A DNA stretch of 64,000 nucleotides from Phaeobacter italicus (GTDB lineage Bacteria > Pseudomonadota > Alphaproteobacteria > Rhodobacterales > Rhodobacteraceae): assembly GCF_001258055.1 (NCBI RefSeq), contig NZ_CVRM01000011.1:868001-932000 (forward strand), written 5' to 3'. Positions 1 to 7,346 of the stretch are shown piece after piece; position 1 is the first letter of the stretch; each line of letters begins with the position of its first letter. The translations under genes were made by a program, and so were the position numbers. The notes under the pieces were generated by a model. It was given only the letters and a program-made list of their open reading frames with translations, ran no database searches and was not told the origin of the DNA.

Positions 1-30
1 GTGATTTTCGTTACCGCAACCATCCATGTT

Positions 31-58
31 TTGCGCTAACAGTCTGGTTTTATATACC
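31..58 (+). promoter_or_regulatory. Possible gap promoter
   Basis: TTGCGC (31-36) is followed after 16 nt by TATACC (53-58), about 70 nt before the gap start codon. The elements are weak matches to sigma-70 hexamers and nothing else supports them. The rest of 1-129 holds no gene. Confidence 0.25.
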
Positions 59-129
59 TTTTCGCACTTTTGGTGACGGGAAATGACCGCTATAGCGAGG
101 GCAAGTTCTGCACGTTTGGAGAGACGCAC

Positions 130-1131
130 ATGACCATCAAAGTCGGGATCAACGGGTTCGGCCGCATCGGGCGCTGCACTCTGGCGCATATCGCAGCCTC
201 GGGCCGCGACGATATCGAAGTGGTCAAGGTCAATGCCACTGGCCCCCTGGAAACTGCAGCCCACCTGCTGAAGTATGACAGCGTGCACGGTCGTTTTCCA
301 AACGACGTGACCATCGGCGAAGGCACCATGAACCTGGGCCGCGGTGACATGCAGATGTTCTCGACCTACGACATGAACGAGCTGGACTGGTCCGGCTGTG
401 ACGTTGTTCTGGAGTGTACCGGCAAATTCAACGACGGCGAAAAAGCCAAGGCGCATCTGGAGCGCGGTGCCAAGAAGGTGCTGCTGTCGGCACCGGGCAA
501 GAACGTCGACAAGACCATCGTTTTCGGCGTGAACGACGACAAGCTGGAAGCGGGCGACGTGATGGTTTCCAACGGCTCCTGCACCACCAACTGCCTTGCC
601 CCGCTTGCCAAAGTCCTGGACGAGACCGTCGGTATCGAAAGCGGCATCATGACCACGATCCACGCCTATACCGGCGACCAGCCGACGCTGGACCGCCGCC
701 ACAGCGATCTGTATCGCGCGCGTGCGGCAGCCATGGCGATGATCCCGACCTCCACGGGTGCAGCCAAGGCGCTGGGTGAGGTGCTGCCGAACCTAAAGGG
801 GCGTCTTGACGGTTCTGCCATCCGCGTGCCCACCCCGAATGTCTCGGCTGTGGATCTGACCTTCCGCGCGTCCAAGAAGACCTCGGTGACCGAAATCAAC
901 GCGATCATGAGCGAAGCGGCCAATGGGCACATGTCCCGCGTGCTGGGCTACGAGCCTGCACCGCTGGTTTCGATCGATTTCAACCACACAGAGCAGAGCT
1001 CTATCTTTGCGCCGGATCAGACCCGCGTTGTCGAAGACCAGCTGGTGCGCGTTCTGGCGTGGTATGACAACGAATGGGCCTTCTCTGTCCGCATGGCTGA
1101 TGTTGCGGTTGCGATGGCGCGCCTCAGCTGA
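130..1131 (+). CDS. gap: Glyceraldehyde-3-phosphate dehydrogenase (phosphorylating)
   Basis: Interconverts glyceraldehyde-3-phosphate and 1,3-bisphosphoglycerate in the cytoplasm. The 333-aa length is normal for the family. Visible are the Rossmann motif GINGFGRIGR (6-15), the catalytic SCTTN segment with Cys151, the general-base His178 and the closing YDNEW motif. The start is the ATG preceded by GGAGAG at 118-123; an upstream in-frame TTG at position 70 has no ribosome site. Two positions that favour NAD in classical GAPDHs look altered: the Asp normally after the Asn of the second beta strand is Ala36 (NAT instead of ND), and the usual Leu-Pro pair is Arg189-Arg190. By family knowledge this suggests NADP or dual cofactor use, hence perhaps a gluconeogenic enzyme; that is inference. 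pgk lies 35 kb away. Confidence 0.96.
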   Translation: MTIKVGINGFGRIGRCTLAHIAASGRDDIEVVKVNATGPLETAAHLLKYDSVHGRFPNDVTIGEGTMNLGRGDMQMFSTYDMNELDWSGCDVVLECTGKFNDGEKAKAHLERGAKKVLLSAPGKNVDKTIVFGVNDDKLEAGDVMVSNGSCTTNCLAPLAKVLDETVGIESGIMTTIHAYTGDQPTLDRRHSDLYRARAAAMAMIPTSTGAAKALGEVLPNLKGRLDGSAIRVPTPNVSAVDLTFRASKKTSVTEINAIMSEAANGHMSRVLGYEPAPLVSIDFNHTEQSSIFAPDQTRVVEDQLVRVLAWYDNEWAFSVRMADVAVAMARLS

Positions 1132-1169
1132 TCTTCAGCTGACCCCTGGCAGACGCAGCCCTTGTTTTG

Positions 1170-1210
1170 AAACGCTCGCTCAGGCATATCTGGGCGGGCG
1201 TTTTCTCTTT
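1170..1210 (+). terminator. Rho-independent terminator after gap
   Basis: A 10-bp stem with one G-T wobble (1170-1179 with 1194-1203) is followed by a T-rich tract. It lies between gap and the following small ORF. Confidence 0.7.
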
Positions 1211-1222
1211 TGGGCCAGATGG

Positions 1223-1366
1223 ATGACCAACACAATTGCAGTTGTTTTAGGCGGTTTTCTGATTGCGGCCATCGCCATCGACATCGCCCTGTTTGGCGAT
1301 GTGCACATGATCTTCCTCGGCAAACGTATGCTCGAACTGATCGACTGGATTGCCTTCTGGCGTTGA
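1223..1366 (+). CDS. 47-aa membrane protein, conserved small protein type
   Basis: A 47-residue protein starting MTNTIAVVLG and ending with the aromatic motif DWIAFWR. Residues 4-24 form one hydrophobic, probably membrane-spanning segment; the C-terminal half is amphipathic with Lys/Arg (FLGKRMLELI). I recognise the pattern of short hydrophobic proteins ending in a WIAFWR-like motif from other Rhodobacteraceae, but know no function. It starts at an ATG within GGATGA 92 nt after gap, beyond the gap terminator, without a strong ribosome-binding site. It could be expressed by read-through. It is convergent with coaD. Confidence 0.6.
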   Translation: MTNTIAVVLGGFLIAAIAIDIALFGDVHMIFLGKRMLELIDWIAFWR

Positions 1367-1394
1367 CCTTTTGGCCCGCTTTCCGCCCCCCACA

Positions 1395-1425
1395 ACACCA
1401 AAAGACGGCGCCCATTCGGACGCCG
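1395..1425 (-). terminator. Terminator of coaD
   Basis: Hairpin with an 8-bp stem and one mismatch (1406-1413 with 1418-1425). On the minus strand it is followed by TCTTTTGG. It serves coaD, whose stop codon is at 1460. Confidence 0.5.
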
Positions 1426-1459
1426 CCCTGATCTCTTGCGACAGCGGAATGTGATCTGA

Positions 1460-1954
1460 TCAGCCGTTCAACCGTTTGCTCAGCTCTTCCTCGACCAGAG
1501 GGGTGACAAAGTTCGACACATCCCCCCCAAGGCGCGCGATTTCCTTCACCAGCTTTGAGGCAATCGCCTGATGGCGCGCCTCTGCCATCAGAAACACCGT
1601 CTCAACCGAGCTGTCGAGCGCGCGGTTCATGCCAACCATCTGGAATTCATACTCGAAATCCGCAACCGCCCGCAGGCCGCGCACGATGATCTGTGCACCC
1701 ACGTCGCGGGCACAATCAATCAGCAGATTTTCAAACGGGTGGGCCACGATCTCTGTGCCGGTCTGTTCGCTCAGCTTGGCGCATTCCGCCTCGATCATGG
1801 CGACACGCTCTTCCAGCGAAAACAGCGGTCCCTTGTCGCGGTTGATCGCAACGCCGATCACCAGTTTGTCCACCAGCGCGCTGGCACGGCGGATAATGTC
1901 GATATGTCCCAGGGTAATCGGGTCGAATGTTCCGGGATACAAGCCAATACGCAT
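1460..1954 (-). CDS. coaD: Phosphopantetheine adenylyltransferase
   Basis: Transfers AMP from ATP to 4'-phosphopantetheine, giving dephospho-CoA in CoA synthesis; cytoplasmic. The 164-aa length is normal. The nucleotidyltransferase signature GTFDPITLGH (8-17) contains the TxGH motif, and the conserved RGLR and EYEFQM segments are present in the middle. The later ISSxxVKE motif reads IASKLVKE, a mild change. The start at MRIGLYPG was chosen because AGGAGG lies just upstream; a 21-residue extension from an upstream start lacks family similarity. It ends at a terminator convergent with the gap side. The CBS-domain gene lies 173 bp upstream on the same strand. Confidence 0.95.
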   Translation of the reverse strand: MRIGLYPGTFDPITLGHIDIIRRASALVDKLVIGVAINRDKGPLFSLEERVAMIEAECAKLSEQTGTEIVAHPFENLLIDCARDVGAQIIVRGLRAVADFEYEFQMVGMNRALDSSVETVFLMAEARHQAIASKLVKEIARLGGDVSNFVTPLVEEELSKRLNG

Positions 1955-2127
1955 AGGGCCCCTCCTGCCTGCTGGTTGGTTGCGCGCAGGCAAACATGTT
2001 TTACACGCCGGGCGCAAGAGCGTGAAAATACCGAAGTCTTAGGCAATTGCTGCAACGCCGCAACGTCAGGATGCAATCCTCGGCCAGGGGCGCCACGCCT
2101 GTGTCAGCGCCCCGGGGCCATGCGCCA

Positions 2128-2562
2128 TCAGTGGCCCATGATCATGCCTTCCAGCGCGTCCTTCTCCATCGCGACCTCAGCCAGCTGGGCCTTGACCACA
2201 TCCCCAAGGGACACCAGCCCGATCAGCTTGCCCTCTTCGACCACTGGCATGTGGCGGAAACGGCCCTCTGTCATCTGCTGCAGCACCTCTTCCACGTTGG
2301 ATTGGCTGGTACAGGTCACAAGCTTGCGCGTCATGTAATTCTTGGCGCAGTCGCTCAGGCAGCTGGGGCCCGTGCGCGCCAATTCACGCACGATATCACG
2401 TTCGGACAGGATCCCTTCTGCGGTTTCTCCGTCGCTCGACACCACCACGGTCCCGATCTTGTGCTCACCCAGCAGCTTGGCCGCTTCAGAAATCGTCGCA
2501 TTTGGTGCAATCGTCACCACACCAGAGCTTGCCTTGGATTTCAGAATGAATTGAATCAGCAT
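2128..2562 (-). CDS. CBS-domain-pair protein
   Basis: A 144-aa protein made almost entirely of two CBS domains (about residues 10-66 and 75-136), each ending in the usual hydrophobic-G-x-(V/L)-S-x-x-D pattern (ILSERDIV and LVSLGDVV). Stand-alone CBS pairs bind adenine nucleotides or SAM and sense energy state; the partner is not evident here. GAGGAG sits five bases before the ATG. It is on the same strand as coaD but separated by 173 bp with no clear coupling. Function unassigned beyond the fold. Confidence 0.88.
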   Translation of the reverse strand: MLIQFILKSKASSGVVTIAPNATISEAAKLLGEHKIGTVVVSSDGETAEGILSERDIVRELARTGPSCLSDCAKNYMTRKLVTCTSQSNVEEVLQQMTEGRFRHMPVVEEGKLIGLVSLGDVVKAQLAEVAMEKDALEGMIMGH

Positions 2563-2621
2563 GGGCGCTCCTCTGTTTTTGTAATTTTATTGCGTAACCC
2601 AAGCGTTGCCGGATCCCGACA

Positions 2622-3518
2622 TCAAGTCAAGCCTTCCAGTCGGATCACCTCGTCGCGGATCCCTTTTGACAGCGCCTGTGCAAACCGGTTGAGCCGCTCG
2701 CTGCGCTGATCGCCCTGATGGCGCACAAGATAGAAACTCCGCGTGAGACTGATCTTGTCGGTCAGAACCTTGCGCAACGACCGATGCGCAGGCAGCGTGA
2801 AATCATGGGCAACACAAAGAGCCGTGCCTTCTGCGGCCAGTTTGATCTGTACCGATACGGAATTTGACGCCAGCGCCACCCGTTCGATGCCGAGGTTGTT
2901 GAGATAATCCAGCTCCCGGTCGAAAATCATGTCCGGGATGTAGCCGATCATTTTGTGTTTCTTCAGGTCTTCCAACTTTTCGATTGGGGGGTGGTCGCGC
3001 AGATAGTGACGTGAGCCGACGAGATGCAGTTTGTAGTCGGTGATCTTTTGTACCAGCAGCTGGCCTGCGGTGGGCGCGCTGACGGTGACAGCCATGTCCG
3101 CCTCGCGGCGGCTTAGGTTGATGACGCGCGGCAGGGCGACGATCTGGATATCAAGATCGGGGTTGTCCTCGCTGATGCGCGCGCAGACCTGTGGCAACAG
3201 GTAATTGGCGCTGCCGTCCGGTGCGCCAATCCGGATTTGGCCTGACAGGGTATCACTGGGCCCCGCCAGCGCCTCCTGCCCGGCCCGCATCGCCTGCTCT
3301 GCCGCCTCGGCATGGCCCAGCAACCTGTCACCCGCCGCGCTGAGCGCATAGCCTTGTGGGGATTTCACGAACAGCGGCGTATCCAGTGCCTCTTCAAAGC
3401 GGGAAATGCGCCGGCCCACAGTTGCGGGGTCCATCTTCAAGACGCGACCAGCCCCGGACAGGCTGCTTTCGCGCGCCACTGCTAGAAACACCCGCATATC
3501 ATCCCATTGTGGGTCCAT
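2622..3518 (-). CDS. LysR-family transcriptional regulator
   Basis: A 298-aa LysR-type regulator: winged helix-turn-helix at about residues 5-64 (SLSGAGRVLKMDPATVGRRI is the recognition region) and a periplasmic-binding-protein-like effector domain from about residue 92. It is divergent from mmsA across a 146-bp gap, the classic arrangement for a LysR regulator and its target, so control of mmsA by a valine-pathway intermediate is a reasonable inference. Nothing in the sequence identifies the effector. A TTAA-N7-TTAAC sequence lies in the shared intergenic region. Confidence 0.9.
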   Translation of the reverse strand: MDPQWDDMRVFLAVARESSLSGAGRVLKMDPATVGRRISRFEEALDTPLFVKSPQGYALSAAGDRLLGHAEAAEQAMRAGQEALAGPSDTLSGQIRIGAPDGSANYLLPQVCARISEDNPDLDIQIVALPRVINLSRREADMAVTVSAPTAGQLLVQKITDYKLHLVGSRHYLRDHPPIEKLEDLKKHKMIGYIPDMIFDRELDYLNNLGIERVALASNSVSVQIKLAAEGTALCVAHDFTLPAHRSLRKVLTDKISLTRSFYLVRHQGDQRSERLNRFAQALSKGIRDEVIRLEGLT

Positions 3519-3552
3519 GAGCCTGTTCTCCTCATTGCGCCACAGCCGATCA

Positions 3553-3568
3553 TTAATCCGCTGTTAAC
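3553..3568. promoter_or_regulatory. CtrA-like site between lysR and mmsA
   Basis: TTAA-TCCGCTG-TTAAC matches the alphaproteobacterial CtrA consensus TTAA-N7-TTAAC. It is 35 nt from the lysR start and 97 nt before mmsA. Similar sites occur at 33071 and 37177. Confidence 0.4.
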
Positions 3569-3664
3569 CCTTTGCGTTCCTGCAAAGCCTCTTTGAGATC
3601 TTTCCTCTTTTGCGATGATTTTTGCAAGCCTAGGATTGCCCCAACTCAAATAGAGGAGGATCCG

Positions 3665-5164
3665 ATGGAAGAACTCGGTCACTTTATCAACGGCAAGATC
3701 ACCGCAGGCACCTCTGGCCGCAGCGACGACGTCTACAACCCCGCAACAGGCGAAGTGCAGTACAAATGCGCGATGGCGAGTGCGGCAGAAACCACTGACA
3801 TCATTGAAAAAGCGGCCGCAGCTCAGCCGCAGTGGGGCGCAACCAACCCGCAAAAACGCGCCCGCGTGATGATGAAGATGGTCGCGCTGATGAACCGCGA
3901 CATGGACAAGCTGGCTGAGGCACTGAGCCGCGAGCACGGCAAGACCATCCCCGACGCCAAAGGCGATCTGCAGCGCGGTCTGGAAGTGATCGAATACTGC
4001 GTCGGCGCGCCCCAGATGCTGAAAGGTGAGTTCACCGACAGCGCAGGCCCCGGCATCGACATGTACTCCATGCGCCAGCCGCTGGGTGTTGTCGGCTCCA
4101 TCATGCCGTTCAACTTCCCCGCCATGATGCCGCTGTGGCACGTCGGCCCGGCGCTGGCCTGCGGCAACGCGGTTGTTCTGAAACCGTCCGAGCGTGACCC
4201 CTCTGTGCCCTTGATGCTCGCAGAGCTGTTCGTTGAGGCCGGCCTGCCCGAGGGCGTGTTCCAGGTCGTGAACGGCGACAAGGAAGCCGTCGACACCATT
4301 CTGGACAGCGAAATCATTCAGGGCGTGTCCTTTGTGGGCTCCACCCCGATTGCGCAGTACATCTATTCCCGCGCCACCGCCAACGGCAAGCGCGCCCAGT
4401 GCTTTGGCGGCGCCAAGAACCACATGATCGTGATGCCCGACGCCGATCTGGACCAGGCCGCTGACGCGCTGGTCGGCGCAGGTTTCGGCGCGGCCGGCGA
4501 ACGCTGCATGGCGATCTCGGTTGCGGTTCCGGTTGGCGAGGAAACCGCCGACAAGCTGATCGAAAAACTGATCCCGCGTATCGAAAACCTCAAGGTTGGC
4601 CCCTATACCGCCGGTGATGATGTCGACCTCGGCCCGGTTGTGACCGCAGCCGCCAAGGAACGCATTCTGGGTCTCATCAACTCTGGTGTGGAACAGGGCG
4701 CGACACTGGTTGTCGACAATCGCGACTTCAAACTGCAGGGCTATGAAGACGGCTTCTTTGTTGGTCCGCACCTGTTTGACAACGTGACCACCGACATGGA
4801 TATCTACAAGCAAGAGATCTTTGGCCCGGTTCTGTCCACCGTCCGCGCAGCCACCTATGAGGACGCGCTGAAACTGGCGATGGATCACGAGTACGGCAAC
4901 GGCACCGCGATCTTTACCCGTGACGGCGACACTGCGCGTGACTTTGCCTCCCGCGTGAACATCGGCATGGTGGGCATCAACGTGCCGATCCCGGTGCCGC
5001 TGGCCTACCACACCTTTGGCGGCTGGAAGAAATCCATGTTCGGCGATCTGAACCAGCATGGCCCGGACAGCTTCAAGTTCTACACCCGCACCAAAACCGT
5101 GACCTCCCGCTGGCCCTCGGGCATCAAGGAAGGTGGCGAGTTCAACTTCAAGGCGATGGACTGA
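3665..5164 (+). CDS. mmsA: Methylmalonate-semialdehyde dehydrogenase (CoA-acylating)
   Basis: Converts methylmalonate semialdehyde plus CoA and NAD to propionyl-CoA and CO2, the last step of valine (and thymine) breakdown. The 499-aa length is normal. Seen: the aldehyde dehydrogenase oxyanion Asn150 in MPFNFP, and the catalytic Cys281 in GAAGERCMA, the MMSDH form of the active site. The upstream in-frame sequence lacks similarity, and a GAGGAGG site stands just before the chosen ATG. The other valine genes, including mmsB, form an operon at 9.4-12.5 kb. A divergent LysR gene probably regulates it. A strong terminator follows. Confidence 0.95.
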   Translation: MEELGHFINGKITAGTSGRSDDVYNPATGEVQYKCAMASAAETTDIIEKAAAAQPQWGATNPQKRARVMMKMVALMNRDMDKLAEALSREHGKTIPDAKGDLQRGLEVIEYCVGAPQMLKGEFTDSAGPGIDMYSMRQPLGVVGSIMPFNFPAMMPLWHVGPALACGNAVVLKPSERDPSVPLMLAELFVEAGLPEGVFQVVNGDKEAVDTILDSEIIQGVSFVGSTPIAQYIYSRATANGKRAQCFGGAKNHMIVMPDADLDQAADALVGAGFGAAGERCMAISVAVPVGEETADKLIEKLIPRIENLKVGPYTAGDDVDLGPVVTAAAKERILGLINSGVEQGATLVVDNRDFKLQGYEDGFFVGPHLFDNVTTDMDIYKQEIFGPVLSTVRAATYEDALKLAMDHEYGNGTAIFTRDGDTARDFASRVNIGMVGINVPIPVPLAYHTFGGWKKSMFGDLNQHGPDSFKFYTRTKTVTSRWPSGIKEGGEFNFKAMD

Positions 5165-5203
5165 TATCTGGCCGCACGCCATAGGTATCACCACCCAAAC
5201 ACG

Positions 5204-5235
5204 AAGGCCCCGGCAATGTCCGGGGCCTTTCTTTC
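5204..5235 (+). terminator. Terminator of mmsA
   Basis: Perfect 10-bp stem (5204-5213 with 5220-5229), loop CAATGT, followed by a T-rich tail. Confidence 0.9.
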
Positions 5236-5386
5236 ATACCCGCCCTCTGCCGCCGTCGCCTGCCCCGCCAACCCTGCCGTTTGGGCAGTTTTTGCCCATT
5301 TTTCTGGCCAATCACCGTAATTTTGCTTGCTCATTACCTAGGGTCGTCTATCCGGTTTGAAGCATAGAAAGAACGACGGCAGGCAG

Positions 5387-6415
5387 ATGAGCACACCCGA
5401 GATATCCCCCCAGCCAAAGGCGGCTGGAAAATCCGCACGCGACTGGGTCAAGATCCTCGCGCAATACCGCGAACCCAACCACCTGCGCAGCAGCTTTGAG
5501 CTGGCAGTGACTGTGGTTCCGTTCCTTGCCCTTTGGGCGCTTGCCTGGTGGTCGCTTTCGGTGAGCTATTGGCTCACCCTTGCGCTGTCCCTTCCGATCG
5601 CGGCGTTTCTGCTGCGCCTGTTCACCATCCAGCACGACTGCGGCCACGGTTCGTTTTTCCGCAACCGCCATGTCAGCGACTGGGTGGGCCGCATTATCGG
5701 CGTGCTGACGCTGACCCCGTATGATGTCTGGCGCCGGACGCATTCCATCCACCACAGCACCCATGGCAACCTCGGCAAACGTGGCATGGGCGACATCCAC
5801 ACCATGACCGTGGCCGAATACCGCGCCTCCGGGCGTTGGGGCCAGTTCATGTACCGGCTCTACCGCCATCCCATCACGCTGTTCGGCTTTGGGCCTGGCT
5901 ATCTTTTCTTCCTGCAAAACCGGATCCCCTATGGTCTGATGGGTCAGGCCCGCTACTGGATCAGCGCGATGGGCACCAATCTGACCATTGTTCTGGCTCT
6001 TGCCGCGATCTGGTATTTCGGCGGCTTGATGCCGCTGTTGCTGATCTTTGTGCCCGCAACGCTGATTGCGGCCACTGCGGGGCTGTGGCTGTTTTATGTT
6101 CAGCACCAGTTCGAGGCCACCACCTGGGAAGACGACAGCAACTGGCAGCTGCATGACGCCGCTCTGCACGGCAGCTCTCATTATGTCTTGCCCCCGGTGC
6201 TGCAATGGCTGAGCGCCAATATCGGCATCCACCATGTGCATCACCTGTACAGCCGGATCCCGTTCTACCGGTTGCCGCAGGTGCTGCGCGACCATGCCGA
6301 ACTGGCAGAGGGCAACCGCATGACCATCCGCGAAAGCCTTGCAAATGCGCGCCTGCATCTGTGGGACGAAGACGCCAAGCGGCTGGTGTCCTTTTCTCAG
6401 GCCCGCGCCCTCTGA
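5387..6415 (+). CDS. Membrane fatty acid desaturase
   Basis: A 342-aa integral-membrane di-iron desaturase of the FA_desaturase family, most like acyl-lipid delta-12/omega-6 types. All three histidine boxes are visible: HDCGH (83-87), HSIHH (119-123) and HHVHH (282-286). Hydrophobic segments lie at about 43-78, 100-112 and 195-240. It would introduce a double bond into membrane-lipid acyl chains using O2 and an electron donor that is not encoded nearby. The start MSTPEIS is taken because an ATG follows a GGCAG site; an in-frame TTG 30 nt upstream is the alternative. It stands alone after the mmsA terminator. Confidence 0.9.
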   Translation: MSTPEISPQPKAAGKSARDWVKILAQYREPNHLRSSFELAVTVVPFLALWALAWWSLSVSYWLTLALSLPIAAFLLRLFTIQHDCGHGSFFRNRHVSDWVGRIIGVLTLTPYDVWRRTHSIHHSTHGNLGKRGMGDIHTMTVAEYRASGRWGQFMYRLYRHPITLFGFGPGYLFFLQNRIPYGLMGQARYWISAMGTNLTIVLALAAIWYFGGLMPLLLIFVPATLIAATAGLWLFYVQHQFEATTWEDDSNWQLHDAALHGSSHYVLPPVLQWLSANIGIHHVHHLYSRIPFYRLPQVLRDHAELAEGNRMTIRESLANARLHLWDEDAKRLVSFSQARAL

Positions 6416-6423
6416 CTATATAG

Positions 6424-6447
6424 TCCGCCACATTCGGCGGGAATTTG
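6424..6447 (+). terminator. Weak hairpin after the desaturase gene
   Basis: Short CCGCC/CGGCGG stem (6425-6429 with 6436-6440) without a proper T tract; possible attenuated terminator. Confidence 0.3.
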
Positions 6448-6597
6448 CCCAGACCCACCACAGCCCCGCTACACATCCCTGTGAGGCGGGGCAAATCATG
6501 TCTGCCCCCTCTTGGGTCTGCGCCCCTGCAACCCTATGTTCGAGCAAATAACGCAGACCGGAGTGGTCTGAAGCCGAACAAAGATGCGAAGGACACA

Positions 6598-7200
6598 ATG
6601 AGCACGTTCCGTATGACCCGCCGCGCGGCCCTTACCGGGCTTGGCGCCACCCTTGCCACCCCGTCCCTCCTGCGCGCGCAATCGAGCGATGCGTTCCCGG
6701 CCGACGAGGCCCCGATCGAGGATGAGGTCACCGTTCGCCGCAACATTTCGTCATTTCAGCAGCAGGACTGGCGTGACCATTTTGACGAGTTGGGCGTTGG
6801 CTGCATTCTGGCTGATATCTCCTCGCGTGCGTTGCACTATTGGGGTGGCGACGGGGAAACCTATCGCCTGTTCCCCTCCTCCGTTCCGATGAGCGAGGAA
6901 CTGACCCGCCGTGGCTATTCCGAAATCGTGCGCAAGCGCGAAAACCCCAGCTGGACCCCGACCGCATCCATGCGGGAACGTGACCCCAGCCTCCCCACCC
7001 GGATCGAAGGTGGGGTTCCGGGCAATCCGCTTGGTACGCGCGCCATGTATCTGACCTGGCCTGCCTATTTGGTTCACGGCACCCATGACACCCGCAAGAT
7101 CGGCCGGCAGAGCAGCTCTGGCTGCATCGGCCTTTACAACGAACACGTGGAAGAGCTGTACGACCTGGTTCAGGTTGGCACCAAAATCCGCCTGCTCTGA
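6598..7200 (+). CDS. Tat-exported L,D-transpeptidase (YkuD domain)
   Basis: A 200-aa protein with a twin-arginine signal (MTRRAALTGLGA, residues 6-17) followed by a YkuD L,D-transpeptidase domain from about residue 95. Catalytic residues: His160 in HGTHD and Cys176 in SSGC. It should act in the periplasm, forming 3-3 peptidoglycan crosslinks or attaching proteins to peptidoglycan. The residue after the Cys-Ile pair, usually Arg (GCIR), is Gly here (GCIG). The start was set at the ATG of the Tat signal; longer in-frame sequence upstream has no signal-like character. A strong terminator shared with the convergent TPR gene follows. Confidence 0.88.
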   Translation: MSTFRMTRRAALTGLGATLATPSLLRAQSSDAFPADEAPIEDEVTVRRNISSFQQQDWRDHFDELGVGCILADISSRALHYWGGDGETYRLFPSSVPMSEELTRRGYSEIVRKRENPSWTPTASMRERDPSLPTRIEGGVPGNPLGTRAMYLTWPAYLVHGTHDTRKIGRQSSSGCIGLYNEHVEELYDLVQVGTKIRLL

Positions 7201-7257
7201 TCTGGCCCCGGTATACGCATTTGGTGGCAGGTTTTGACTGCCGCCAAAGACGCGCAA

Positions 7258-7296
7258 AAAACGCGCCTCTGAAATCAGGGGCGCGTTTTGTTTTTG
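7258..7296. terminator. Bidirectional terminator between two convergent genes
   Basis: Perfect 10-bp stem (7258-7267 with 7280-7289) flanked by A and T runs on both sides. It can end both the L,D-transpeptidase and the TPR glycosyltransferase transcripts. Confidence 0.9.
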
Positions 7297-7346
7297 TGCT
7301 TGCCTGCGCTCTGTTTAACCACTGCTTGCAGGCGGGGCTGGTGATG

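Noticed and set aside
3482-5194. 570-codon frame antisense to mmsA
   Set aside because: Shadow frame, low-complexity His/Gly/Val-rich translation.
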